Shown: positions 1 to 8,373 of the stretch, piece after piece
Position numbering within the stretch: the first letter of the stretch is position 1
Layout: each line of letters begins with the position of its first letter
Assembly: GCA_018714895.1 (NCBI GenBank)
Contig: DVMQ01000003.1
Location: 1 to 64,000 of the forward strand
Direction: 5' to 3'
Length of the DNA stretch: 64,000 nt
Source: Coprovicinus avistercoris
GTDB taxonomy: Bacteria > Actinomycetota > Coriobacteriia > Coriobacteriales > Atopobiaceae
Position numbers and translations under genes: made by a program
The notes under the pieces: generated by a model
The model's database searches: none
What the model saw: the letters and a program-made list of their open reading frames with translations, nothing else
What the model was told of the DNA's origin: nothing

Positions 1-49
1 GTATTCGGTTCTCAAGGTTCGCGGCCGTCGGGCTTGCCCCGCGGCGCGA
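1..49 (-). other. candidate rRNA operon leader (runs off left edge)
   Basis: Read on the minus strand, this GC-rich segment follows a strong promoter and ends at the window edge in CCTTGAGAACCGAATAC. That resembles the conserved antitermination/processing stretch found in the 16S leader or 16S-23S spacer of Gram-positive bacteria. It also contains a small hairpin, GGGC-AA-GCCC. No mature rRNA sequence is inside the window, so the identity is an inference; another stable RNA gene to the left is the alternative. Confidence 0.4.
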
Positions 50-55
50 GAAATG

Positions 56-84
56 ACTATACGCACGCCAAGCCTCGGCTGCAA
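56..84 (-). promoter_or_regulatory. sigma70-type promoter reading leftwards
   Basis: On the minus strand TTGCAG (79-84) and TATAGT (56-61) are separated by exactly 17 bp. The discriminator after the -10 box is followed by a very GC-rich leader, as is common for stringently controlled stable-RNA promoters. It drives whatever lies left of position 1, probably an rRNA operon. Confidence 0.55.
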
Positions 85-210
85 GTGAGATCGAGGATTT
101 AGCGCTTGTCTACACATTTCCTACATAATTGGGATAGTGATTCTCGCGTTCGGCGGGTTTCATAATCCCTCATTTATCTGCTCTTTTGCCCTTAAATCCT
201 TGCAGATGGT

Positions 211-260
211 CAAAAGGTCTCGGTCAACGGTATTTCTCACCATATGACCAAGACCTTTTG
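211..260 (-). terminator. long hairpin after the MFS gene
   Basis: Arms 211-226 and 245-260 pair over 16 bp. The inner segment adds five more pairs around a 7-nt loop after a single bulge. The one base that mismatches on the plus strand (C against A) becomes a U-G wobble on the minus strand, so the hairpin is better formed in minus-strand RNA, i.e. in the transcript of the upstream MFS gene. It has no long U tract, so it may act as a weak terminator, a 3'-end stabiliser or an insulator before the promoter at 56-84. A short palindrome, ATTTTTCGAAAAAT, lies at 266-279. Confidence 0.5.
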
Positions 261-291
261 TAACTATTTTTCGAAAAATTTTGTCTGAACT

Positions 292-1548
292 TTATTTTGA
301 TATCTCATGTCGAGCATCTGGAAGCTTGAGAAGCAATACAAATCCAATGATGAGAAGAACCCCGATCGAGAGCACTCCATAATTTGCCGATCCTGTAAGG
401 GATGTCACTGTGGCTACTAAAAATGTACCCATCACACTTGCATAGCGTCCAAAAATATCGAAGAAACCGTAATACTCGTTGGCACGTTCTTTCGGAACAA
501 GCTTTCCAAAGTAGCTTCTTGAAAGAGCTTGTATGCCGCCTTGGAACATCCCGACTGCAATAGCCAAGATCCAGAACTCAAAAGCGCTTTGAAGGAAAAA
601 CGCTGCGAACAGCACGATACACACGTACGCAAATACAGCAATCAATATCATGCGCAAGGTGCCATACTTCCCTGCCATGCGCCCATAAGCAATCGCAGAA
701 GGAAATGCAACGAATTGAGTCACAAGCAACGCCAAAATGAGCTGTGTGGAATCAATGTCCAGTGATGATCCGTATGTAGTTGCCATCGAAATAACAGTAT
801 GAACACCATCGATGTAGAAGAAGAACGCGATCATGTAAATAAAGAGCTGGCGGTCTTTTGCAATACTTTTTAATGTTGTTCCTAAGCCCTTAAACGTTTT
901 TGCAATCTCGGTACCCAGCGTGGCTCCTTCACCAAGTGTTTTGCCAAAACGCTGTCGATACGTACGTACAAGCGGCAACGTAAAAACAAGCCACCATAAA
1001 GCAATAATGATAAATGAGACACGTACACACCAGAGCATATCCAAGCCCAAAACGGCTGGTCCACCCAAGATGAGTCCAATGCAGACGATAAATGGAATGC
1101 AAGAACCTATGTAGCCCCATGCATAACCCGATGAGCTCACACTATCCATACGATCGTCAGTTGTTACATCGGTGAGCATGGCATCGTAGAATGTCATCGA
1201 CGAGTTAAGCCCGATGGTACAAAGCACATAGACCACGAGAAATGGCAATGCACTCATAGGGATTGCCTGTGCAAGACACAAAACAAACCCTGTAAGAAAG
1301 GCACCTAAAAAGAATTTAATTTTGTTGCCGGCGAAATCAGCCAAAGAACCCAAAATCGGCATGAGAAGCGCCACAACAAGCGAAGCGACCGTCTGAGCAT
1401 TAGCCCAAGCAGTAACAAGCTCTGCTGCCGAAGCCCCTTGGTTTATTGCATTAAAATAGATAGGAACAACAGACGTGTTAAATAAGACGAGCGCTGAGTT
1501 ACCCACATCGTAGAGCACCCAGTTTCGTTCTAACTTCGTAAATTTCAT
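292..1548 (-). CDS. MFS transporter, UMF1/Atg22-like family
   Basis: This is a polytopic inner-membrane permease of 418 aa with about twelve hydrophobic segments. The N-terminal motif WVLYDVGNSA (residues 10-19) and the later FYDAMLTDV segment are characteristic of the UMF1/Atg22-like branch of the major facilitator superfamily. Substrates in bacteria are mostly unknown, so no transport specificity is claimed. The start was set at the ATG at 1548 because AGGAAGGA lies about 9 nt upstream; an in-frame ATG at 1605 lacks a ribosome-binding site. The gene stands alone, divergent from the zinc hydrolase gene, and is followed by the long hairpin at 211-260. Confidence 0.85.
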   Translation of the reverse strand: MKFTKLERNWVLYDVGNSALVLFNTSVVPIYFNAINQGASAAELVTAWANAQTVASLVVALLMPILGSLADFAGNKIKFFLGAFLTGFVLCLAQAIPMSALPFLVVYVLCTIGLNSSMTFYDAMLTDVTTDDRMDSVSSSGYAWGYIGSCIPFIVCIGLILGGPAVLGLDMLWCVRVSFIIIALWWLVFTLPLVRTYRQRFGKTLGEGATLGTEIAKTFKGLGTTLKSIAKDRQLFIYMIAFFFYIDGVHTVISMATTYGSSLDIDSTQLILALLVTQFVAFPSAIAYGRMAGKYGTLRMILIAVFAYVCIVLFAAFFLQSAFEFWILAIAVGMFQGGIQALSRSYFGKLVPKERANEYYGFFDIFGRYASVMGTFLVATVTSLTGSANYGVLSIGVLLIIGFVLLLKLPDARHEISK

Positions 1549-1750
1549 GGTTGCTACGTCCTTCCTCTGAGCGCAGCTTTGTTCTACATCGATTAAAAAG
1601 ATCATACGCTGCTTAATGCATGCTAATTCTGTCTATGACACAAATAGGTAAGCCAGACGTAAAACATTCTCGCTTTTCAGCCGCAATCTGAGCTATTGAT
1701 AACAGCTTTAAGGGGTACGAATAGACATAACCTATGCGATGGGAGGCAAA

Positions 1751-2674
1751 ATGCCCGCGATTATTACACACCGTCTATTTGGTGAGAGAGCTCAGAAAGA
1801 ATTACCGGAAGGCCTTATTGACGGTGAGGAACAACTCTTAGCTTTTCTTTTGGGAAACCAAGGTCCTGATCCGTTCTTCTTCCGCTTCTCAGGAATACCG
1901 AGAAAACTGCATGCATCACATGAGCTTGCCCATCGTATGCACAATGAACATATCTATGAAGCTTTCCAAGCTATGCACACAGGTGTAGAAAGACTTCCTG
2001 TTGCTGATAGTCGTATTGGACGCGCGTTCGCATTGGGCATGCTCTCTCATTACGCCTTAGATCGAACAGTTCATCCATATGTCTATGCTCAGCAAAATGA
2101 TCTTATTTCCGCAAATGTAGATCTGAATGACGCAGAAAATGAAGTACATGCCATTATCGAAAGCGATCTGGATTGTTGGCTTCTTTGGCAAACAAGAAAA
2201 GTAACGGTTCAGGAATATCCCCCTGCCGAGATTCTCATTTGTACAGAGAGAATCGGTCGCGTTGCAGGAGCACTCATGAGTCATGTTGCTCTCACAACAT
2301 TCGGGATTGACCTTGATGTCGATGAGTACCCACATGCAGTTAACAATATGAGGCAGGTGTACCAACTCATTGAACCGGCTGGCTCGAATCGTAATCAAAA
2401 AATTGGAAAACTCGAACGCTTATTCAGAAGACATTCAATGCTTTCGTCGCTTGCTCATCCAACAAAAGATCTCTCTGCAGACGCTACAGCAAATATTGAG
2501 CATTTCCTTTGGACAAATCCATTTACGGGCCAACAATCGAATGACTCTTTTAATGATCGTCTAAAAGAAGCGCTCACAGATTGGGAAAAGCTTGCAGAGG
2601 CGTTTATCCATGGTGGAAGCATGCTCGCAAATGAAATAGCTGGCATCAATTATTCTGGTCAAAGATCTCAATGA
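1751..2674 (+). CDS. PF00882-like zinc-dependent phospholipase C domain protein
   Basis: This 307-aa protein begins PAIITHRLFG and has the spaced His/Asp pattern of the zinc-dependent phospholipase C-like family: H7, GNQGPDP (D40), then H100-x3-D104-x3-H108-P, and H133 with E137. No signal peptide or membrane span is visible, so it is probably cytoplasmic, unlike secreted clostridial alpha-toxin. Family members of this kind are usually uncharacterised, so a true phospholipase activity is not asserted. The start at 1751 is preferred because GGGAGG sits just upstream; an ATG at 1739 in the same frame has no ribosome-binding site. It is a single gene, divergent from the MFS transporter. Confidence 0.7.
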   Translation: MPAIITHRLFGERAQKELPEGLIDGEEQLLAFLLGNQGPDPFFFRFSGIPRKLHASHELAHRMHNEHIYEAFQAMHTGVERLPVADSRIGRAFALGMLSHYALDRTVHPYVYAQQNDLISANVDLNDAENEVHAIIESDLDCWLLWQTRKVTVQEYPPAEILICTERIGRVAGALMSHVALTTFGIDLDVDEYPHAVNNMRQVYQLIEPAGSNRNQKIGKLERLFRRHSMLSSLAHPTKDLSADATANIEHFLWTNPFTGQQSNDSFNDRLKEALTDWEKLAEAFIHGGSMLANEIAGINYSGQRSQ

Positions 2675-2759
2675 TTGCTATTTCGCCAGGTAAAGTGCCT
2701 TTATTAAGTAGCTTGCCAAATTATGGAAGCTCAAACGCATAAGAATTTGAAAAAAATGG

Positions 2760-2787
2760 TTGCACCTAAAATAGTATTCGGTATACT
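2760..2787 (+). promoter_or_regulatory. promoter of tRNA-Asn
   Basis: TTGCAC (2760-2765) and TATACT (2782-2787) are spaced by 16 bp and end 28 nt before the mature tRNA, which places transcription initiation just upstream of the tRNA. Confidence 0.6.
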
Positions 2788-2815
2788 TACTTCTTGTGCA
2801 AAGCGCACGACATAT

Positions 2816-2890
2816 TCCCCGGTGGCGCAGCGGTAGCGCAACTGACTGTTAATCAGTGTGTCGTAGGTTCGAACCCTACCCGGGGAGCCA
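2816..2890 (+). tRNA. tRNA-Asn (GTT)
   Basis: A complete cloverleaf can be drawn. The acceptor stem TCCCCGG (2816-2822) pairs with CCGGGGA (2880-2886). There is a D arm GCGC/GCGC, an anticodon arm ACTGA/TCAGT with loop CTGTTAA giving anticodon GTT, and a T arm GTAGG/CCTAC with loop TTCGAAC. G73 is the discriminator base expected for tRNA-Asn, and CCA (2888-2890) is encoded. Together with its own promoter and terminator it forms a monocistronic unit. Confidence 0.97.
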
Positions 2891-2898
2891 GAATTTTC

Positions 2899-2926
2899 AA
2901 GCCCTCTTTTCAGAGGGCTTTTTTTA
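2899..2926 (+). terminator. Rho-independent terminator of tRNA-Asn
   Basis: AAGCCCTC (2899-2906) pairs with GAGGGCTT (2913-2920) around a 6-nt loop, followed by a T run. It sits 8 nt after the tRNA CCA end. Confidence 0.9.
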
Positions 2927-2976
2927 TTATGATTTCTCAGATCTGACAATATCTATGAAGTGTTATAAAGCCTTGA

Positions 2977-3798
2977 CTATTTATAGGTCACAAAGAGCTG
3001 CGTGCCATCATAGCTTGCTTCAACAATCTCATAACCGCTGCTTTGAATCTTTTCAAACAATGATTCGACCTCAGAAGTCTTAGATTTCATAAGAGCTAGA
3101 GATTCAGATTCTCCAGAACTATCTCGCTCAAACACTGCCGCATGTAGCCTGCCGTCCTTGGAAGCAAGTCCTTCCATATGATGCGTAGTAATTGTGCCTA
3201 ATTGTTTAACTTTGTCATTGACTTTAACGGCAAAACGAACAGCATCGTTGGTCTGGGCTTTGCTACATTCAAGAGCCCACAGGAAATCAGGACCCTCAAG
3301 TGTTAAAAACTTCTCTCCACCTCGGTTCTTTTTTATGGCTAACGAAAAAATTCCAACCAGAAGCATGCGAGTAACCGTAATGCGACTACTCGCCTCTTCT
3401 CCAGACTCAACTCGAGCAACTACACTGTTTAACTCTTTTCGTTCTGACTCGCCAGAATCTTTCAGATAGATTGCAAAATTGGAATAGAGACGGATCTCTC
3501 CATCTGCTCCGCGCAGCACAGCTTCGGGATATTCAACTCCCGAAATATCGTCAATTCTCGAAGAATCATAGAGCGCTATTTCTACATAACCGAAGCCAAT
3601 AACCTTAATTTCAGCTTGGATATTTTCAATACCAAGATCCTCAATGATGTTGACACATTCCAGCGGAACTTCGCCAATTGTATAGCCATTTGAAGTGGCT
3701 ATGATTTGCGATCCATTCTGTTCAAAATCAACTTTTGAACCTCGACGAAAACCGTCTGTATCCCAGCATTCTATTTTTGCTCTACCAACTTCATACAT
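2977..3798 (-). CDS. hypothetical protein, no recognised family
   Basis: This 273-aa protein is not recognised. It has no signal peptide and no convincing transmembrane helix. It is rich in beta-prone segments and charged residues. The most distinctive part is residues 141-180, where a basic-hydrophobic stretch (VTRMLLVGIFSLAIKKN) runs into EKFLTLEGPDFLWALEC. Similar segments occur, as far as I recall, in uncharacterised actinobacterial proteins with PH-like folds, but this is a weak impression. The ribosome-binding site is poor (AAGG about 13 nt upstream of the ATG), so the start is uncertain. It lies alone between the tRNA-Asn unit and the rpoD terminator. Confidence 0.75.
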   Translation of the reverse strand: MYEVGRAKIECWDTDGFRRGSKVDFEQNGSQIIATSNGYTIGEVPLECVNIIEDLGIENIQAEIKVIGFGYVEIALYDSSRIDDISGVEYPEAVLRGADGEIRLYSNFAIYLKDSGESERKELNSVVARVESGEEASSRITVTRMLLVGIFSLAIKKNRGGEKFLTLEGPDFLWALECSKAQTNDAVRFAVKVNDKVKQLGTITTHHMEGLASKDGRLHAAVFERDSSGESESLALMKSKTSEVESLFEKIQSSGYEIVEASYDGTQLFVTYK

Positions 3799-4005
3799 AG
3801 AGATATCAGCCTTTTTGAGATTGTGGAACGCTCTATTCTTTAGCTATTGTTTGTCCCTACATAATTTGCCCCAATGCTAGCTCTCTAGTCAGGAAGTAAC
3901 CTGTTTTATACAAAACACTATCTGCTGGAACAGCCGTGCAGCATTTCTGAATCCAACAGAGAGATTGTTGCACCTGAGCCACAGATTGCAAGAGAGGCTA
4001 TAAAC

Positions 4006-4031
4006 AAAAAGTGCCGGCATGAAGCCGGCAC
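4006..4031 (-). terminator. Rho-independent terminator after rpoD
   Basis: On the minus strand GTGCCGGC and GCCGGCAC form a perfect 8-bp stem with a 5-nt loop, followed by TTTTTG. It closes the long rimP-to-rpoD operon 25 nt after the rpoD stop codon. Confidence 0.9.
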
Positions 4032-4056
4032 TCAAATTCAAGAGAAAGAAACTTCT

Positions 4057-5403
4057 CTACTCCTGCATATAGTCTTTCAGTCGGCCTGAACGGCTGGGAT
4101 GGCGCAGTTTGGCAAGCGTCTTGCTCTCGATCTGACGAATACGCTCGCGCGTAACACCAAACTCGCGACCAACCTCTTCAAGCGTTCTGGGGTGACCATC
4201 TTCCAATCCAAAGCGAAGCTTAATTACTTTGCGCTCACGATCGGCAAGGCCATCAAGCACTTGATCGAGTTGCTCATGAAGCATTGAATCCGTTGCAGCA
4301 TCTGGAGGAGCCACTGCCTGAGAATCCTCAATGAAGTCGCCCAGTTGTGAATCCTCTTCTTCGCCAATAGGCGTCTCAAGGGACACAGGCTCCTGACTGA
4401 TCTTCTGAATCTCGCGCACGCGATCGGCACTCATACCCATCTCCTCGCCAATCTCTTCGGGAGTTGGGTCACGACCTAAATCCTGAAGGAGCTGGCGCTG
4501 CACACGTACGAGTTTGTTAATGGTCTCTACCATGTGCACTGGGATACGAATAGTACGAGCCTGATCGGCAATAGCACGCGTAATTGCCTGGCGAATCCAC
4601 CAGGTAGCATACGTCGAGAATTTGAAGCCTTTGGTATAGTCGAACTTCTCAACTGCGCGAATGAGACCCAAATTACCTTCCTGGATAAGATCCAGGAAGA
4701 GCATACCGCGTCCCACATAGCGTTTAGCGATAGAGACAACGAGACGCAAGTTTGCAGAAATAAGCGCCTGCTTTGCCTCAAGGCCTACCTGTTCAACACG
4801 TGTAAGACGACGACGCTCCGCACGTGTGAGTTCCTCTTCTCCCATGTCGGCAGCTTCAAGATGCTGAGCAGCATCGGTGCCAGCCTCAATCTTCATGGCG
4901 AGATTAACTTCTTCAGCGGCAGTAAGAAGGTCAACCTTACCAATTTCTTTTAAGTACATGCGTACCGGATCGCCCGTGAGCATAACCGTACTTGAATCAA
5001 CACGGCGACGTGCTTTGCTGCGCGCCGAGCGGCGTTGAGGTTGACGAACTTTTGCTGCAGCACGAAGCTCCTCATCGGCAACTTTTGTTTCCTCGAGAGC
5101 TGCCTTGCGGTCATCGTCGACATCATCACCAAAAGGATCATCATCGTCATCATCAGCGACGCCACCCATTGTGGCTAAAAGATCCGGTGAAAGCGTCCCA
5201 TCACCATCGGCTTCGATATCGACACCTTTTGCTCTTAAGGCATCGTAAATATCGGAAAGCTCCTCATCGTTGATATCCACCTCACGCAGCGCGATCTGAA
5301 TATCATCTTCAGTGACGCTTTTTCCATCTGAACTTTTTACGATGTTGTCTACGACAATACTCAGCTCTTTAGGGAGCTTGATATCGTTCTTCTTCTTGGC
5401 CAC
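4057..5403 (-). CDS. rpoD: RNA polymerase principal sigma factor (sigma70/RpoD)
   Basis: This is the 448-aa housekeeping sigma subunit that directs RNA polymerase to -10/-35 promoters. Region 1.2 starts near GDPVRMYL (residues 144-151). The -10 recognition helix KFSTYATWWIRQAI is at residues 261-274. The region 4.2 helix-turn-helix TLEEVGREFGVTRERIRQIE is at 407-426. The N-terminal part has an Asp-rich stretch (residues 84-98) and a basic patch (119-134), as in actinobacterial SigA/HrdB proteins. Translation starts at a GTG preceded by AAAGGAG. It is the last gene of the operon, 44 nt downstream of dnaG. Confidence 0.97.
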   Translation of the reverse strand: MAKKKNDIKLPKELSIVVDNIVKSSDGKSVTEDDIQIALREVDINDEELSDIYDALRAKGVDIEADGDGTLSPDLLATMGGVADDDDDDPFGDDVDDDRKAALEETKVADEELRAAAKVRQPQRRSARSKARRRVDSSTVMLTGDPVRMYLKEIGKVDLLTAAEEVNLAMKIEAGTDAAQHLEAADMGEEELTRAERRRLTRVEQVGLEAKQALISANLRLVVSIAKRYVGRGMLFLDLIQEGNLGLIRAVEKFDYTKGFKFSTYATWWIRQAITRAIADQARTIRIPVHMVETINKLVRVQRQLLQDLGRDPTPEEIGEEMGMSADRVREIQKISQEPVSLETPIGEEEDSQLGDFIEDSQAVAPPDAATDSMLHEQLDQVLDGLADRERKVIKLRFGLEDGHPRTLEEVGREFGVTRERIRQIESKTLAKLRHPSRSGRLKDYMQE

Positions 5404-5447
5404 GTGGCTCCTTTCGACATAGCCGCTAAATTCTACCCTATTCCGGC

Positions 5448-7259
5448 CTATTCATAACCCTCAGAGAGCCTTTCACTTAATTCATTGACATATCGCTGCA
5501 ACTGAGTTGCCTCTCGAAAGAGTTTTTCTGCATCCTGAGACTGATCAGAGGTCTGCAAACGCGCTTTTATTCCACGAATACGTCGTTTGGTAGAGAATAG
5601 ATCTACTTGATCTACGAGAAATGCTGCACGTTTTTCCACATCATCAGAAGAAGCCGGGAACTGGCTTTCCGCCAAGATTTGCCGAGCTTTGGGCACAACA
5701 GCTTCAACGGTCGTAATAATATCGCGCGGCGTAGTTCCTGCGGGGGTCGCCAACATCGCCCATGCAATCGCCTCATGAACAGGATCTGTCCAAGAAAAAG
5801 ACCCTAGTCGATCGGCATATTTTCTAAATGCATCGAGGTTTTCTGCCATAGAAGCTAACAGCTCACGTTCAACTAAAATTTGCCGACGCTCATCGAGAGA
5901 AAAAGTGCGCATCTCAGAAGACGGTTGTTGTACATGAACCTGTTGATCACGAGGAGTTGTTTCAGTCTCAAGTTCAGCAGGTTTTGCCTGCTGAATTGCA
6001 CGGCGCGTCTCTGCAACATTTGTACCTAATGCATCTGCTAAACGCGTCGCATAGCCATCCAACAAAACTGAGTTTTTAAGTGGCGCCAAGATAGACGCCA
6101 ATTCATGCAGCGCTTTCACGCGCTGTCCCGGAACAGTTAAGTCGTAGCCTGCAAGACGGTGTTCAAAAACGAAGTCGATAAGTGGTCGAGATTTTCCCAA
6201 TTCCTCACGAAGCGCATCAGGACCATAGGTATCAAGAAACTCTGCTGGATCTAAATTGTTAGGTAAGACTACACAGCGCAGATCAGCATCGGTCTGAGTA
6301 ACGTAGCGAACTGCGCGCTCTGCAGCTCGCTGTCCCGCTGCATCACCATCAAACAGGCAAATAATGGTATGCGCAAACCGAGATAAGGTGCGAACATGAT
6401 CGAGTGAAAACGATGTTCCCAAAGCGGCTACCGCATTGGTAAAACCAGCCTCATGCATGGCAATAACATCGGTATATCCCTCGGAAACAATTGCGGTTCT
6501 TTGCGCAGTAATTGTCTCTTTTGCACGATCAAAGGCAAACATATGCTTTGATTTGTGAAAGACAGCTGTCTCTTTAGTATTGAGGTATTTGGGTTTCGCG
6601 TCGGTTAGAACACGCCCACCAAATGCGATAACACGACCACCTTCATCACGAATTGGGAACATTACCCGATCGTAGAATCTATCCTGAAGATGGTTAGTTC
6701 GCTCTACAGCCAGATCTGCCGCAATCATCTCGGCAGCAGAAAAACCCTTTTGAGAGAGGTGGGAAACGAGCTGCGCATGGCCTGGAGCAAATCCCAGCCC
6801 CCATCGGCGACACACCGAAGAACCAAATCCACGACCCGCCAAATACGAGCGACCCGCAGCACAATCTTTGCCTTTTCCACGCAGAAGCAATAAAGCATAA
6901 AACGCCTGCGCCTCTGTTAAGCAATCGATAAGGCGATTGCGCTTTGGACCATGGTGCGTAGAGCCATGCTCCTCGGTAAGTTCTATACCAGATCTATCGG
7001 CTAAATAACGAATGGCGTCGGGAAAGGAAAGATTTTCTCGTTCGCAAATATAATCAAAAACGTCTCCGCCTTTACCGCAGCCAAAACAATGCCATAAGCC
7101 TGTTGAGGGATTGATCTTGAATGACGGGCTTTTCTCATGGTGGAAAGGACAGCATCCCCAAAACTCACCACCACGCTGCTTGAGCGGCACGGTCTCTGAC
7201 ACAAGTGCAACAAAGTCTGTTTCTTTGCGTACACGCTCCTTGTCTTCATCAGAGATCAT
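5448..7259 (-). CDS. dnaG: DNA primase
   Basis: DnaG synthesises RNA primers for lagging-strand replication and works with the replicative helicase. This 603-aa protein has an N-terminal CHC2 zinc finger (C37-PF-H40 and CFGC at residues 58-61), the primase core, and a TOPRIM domain with EGYTD and FDGDAAG motifs. The C-terminal part is shorter on recognisable motifs, as expected for the helicase-binding domain. The ATG at 7259 overlaps the end of ribF by 11 nt and has an AGGGGG ribosome-binding site, so translation is probably coupled. The dnaG-rpoD pairing is the core of the classical macromolecular synthesis operon. Confidence 0.97.
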   Translation of the reverse strand: MISDEDKERVRKETDFVALVSETVPLKQRGGEFWGCCPFHHEKSPSFKINPSTGLWHCFGCGKGGDVFDYICERENLSFPDAIRYLADRSGIELTEEHGSTHHGPKRNRLIDCLTEAQAFYALLLLRGKGKDCAAGRSYLAGRGFGSSVCRRWGLGFAPGHAQLVSHLSQKGFSAAEMIAADLAVERTNHLQDRFYDRVMFPIRDEGGRVIAFGGRVLTDAKPKYLNTKETAVFHKSKHMFAFDRAKETITAQRTAIVSEGYTDVIAMHEAGFTNAVAALGTSFSLDHVRTLSRFAHTIICLFDGDAAGQRAAERAVRYVTQTDADLRCVVLPNNLDPAEFLDTYGPDALREELGKSRPLIDFVFEHRLAGYDLTVPGQRVKALHELASILAPLKNSVLLDGYATRLADALGTNVAETRRAIQQAKPAELETETTPRDQQVHVQQPSSEMRTFSLDERRQILVERELLASMAENLDAFRKYADRLGSFSWTDPVHEAIAWAMLATPAGTTPRDIITTVEAVVPKARQILAESQFPASSDDVEKRAAFLVDQVDLFSTKRRIRGIKARLQTSDQSQDAEKLFREATQLQRYVNELSERLSEGYE

Positions 7260-8373
7260 TGGTGCCCCCTAGATTAACTTCGTGTTCACCTAAGGTCATT
7301 CGTACCCAGTCAATATTTGAGAGAACCACTTTTTTTAGCTCTTCTACTGAAGAAAAAGGACGAGAATCCCGAAGCCATCGAACAAAAACAACCGTTACAT
7401 CTCGATTATAAAGATCTCCAGAAAAACCCAGAAGATTCGCTTCAAGAAAAGCTTGGGATGTAGCTGGCGTATCAGTAAAAGTAGGTGGCAAACCTACGTT
7501 GAGTGCAGCAGGCCATGCGTGGCTTCTGCAAACAACAAATCCAGCAAAAACACCCTGCTTTGGCAAACATGAACGAGCGGACAGAGAAACATTAGCAGTA
7601 GGGAATCCAAAGGTTTTTCCCTCTCCCCTCCCATGAATTATTTTTCCTTCTACGCGGTAGCAACGGCCAAGCATACCTGCTGCCTGTTCAACACGCCCGA
7701 CATGGATAAGGCTGCGGATACGCGTTGCACTCACAGCGGAGCCATTATCATCAACAAGATGGAGACCAATAACTTCAAATCCATCTTGAGCTCCCAGTTC
7801 AGAGAGAGCAGAAACTGTTCCGGCTCCTTTCGCACCCATTTGGAAATTCTCGCCTACAACTAGAAGGCGCAGCGTTCCTAACCGCTGCAAAACATCACGT
7901 ACAAAAGCATCGTAGGAAACCTGTGCGAGCTCGGGAGTGAAATGAAGGGCAATAATTGGCACTGAAGCGCAAGTACTCAGGAGCTGAATGCGCTCAGATA
8001 CAGAAAGTAACTCGATGCCATCTGTTACAGAAGACAGAACTTCAGCTGGATCGGGAGAAAAGGTCACGATAAGAGGGGTTGCTTTGAGCTCTTGTGCTCT
8101 TGTCAGTAAACGATCGATAAGTGCTTGATGACCCCTGTGTACGCCATCAAAAGCTCCAATTGCACAGGCAATAGGTGCTGCTGAAGATGGCATCTTTTTT
8201 CCATGAGGTATGAAAGCTTTTGCAGAAAAGCCGTCAAGATTCACATCAAGCACGTGGTTGTGAGAAGAATCTCTCCCCTGAAGTGCGTCGCTCAGAAGCG
8301 AAATAGTTTGTGCGGGTTTAAGTGGCGCTTCGGGACTCATTTGTAAAAGGCTACATTCTAGAAAGGTGGTCAA
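7249..8373 (-). CDS. ribF: bifunctional riboflavin kinase / FAD synthetase
   Basis: RibF phosphorylates riboflavin to FMN and adenylates FMN to FAD. The FAD-synthetase nucleotidyltransferase motif GAFDGVHRGHQ lies at residues 73-83. The C-terminal riboflavin kinase domain shows GKTFGFPTANV and the FLEANLLGFSGDLY segment. The N-terminus is about 50 aa longer than usual, and much of it is Ser/Leu-rich linker. I place the start at TTG 8373 because GAAGGAG is 6 nt upstream and the codon overlaps the truB stop as TTGA. A GTG at 8379 would be too close to that ribosome-binding site, and an internal ATG at 8340 has none. Confidence 0.94.
   Translation of the reverse strand: MTTFLECSLLQMSPEAPLKPAQTISLLSDALQGRDSSHNHVLDVNLDGFSAKAFIPHGKKMPSSAAPIACAIGAFDGVHRGHQALIDRLLTRAQELKATPLIVTFSPDPAEVLSSVTDGIELLSVSERIQLLSTCASVPIIALHFTPELAQVSYDAFVRDVLQRLGTLRLLVVGENFQMGAKGAGTVSALSELGAQDGFEVIGLHLVDDNGSAVSATRIRSLIHVGRVEQAAGMLGRCYRVEGKIIHGRGEGKTFGFPTANVSLSARSCLPKQGVFAGFVVCRSHAWPAALNVGLPPTFTDTPATSQAFLEANLLGFSGDLYNRDVTVVFVRWLRDSRPFSSVEELKKVVLSNIDWVRMTLGEHEVNLGGTNDL

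Noticed and set aside
2731..2949. A minus-strand open frame overlapping the tRNA-Asn gene
   Set aside because: It crosses the tRNA and its terminator, and its product shows only translated tRNA sequence.
3953..3975. A short similarity to 25911-25931, sharing CCAACAGAGAG followed by TGTT and CACC
   Set aside because: An 11-base identity is expected by chance in a window of this size, and the flanks do not extend the match. It is not supported as a repeat family.
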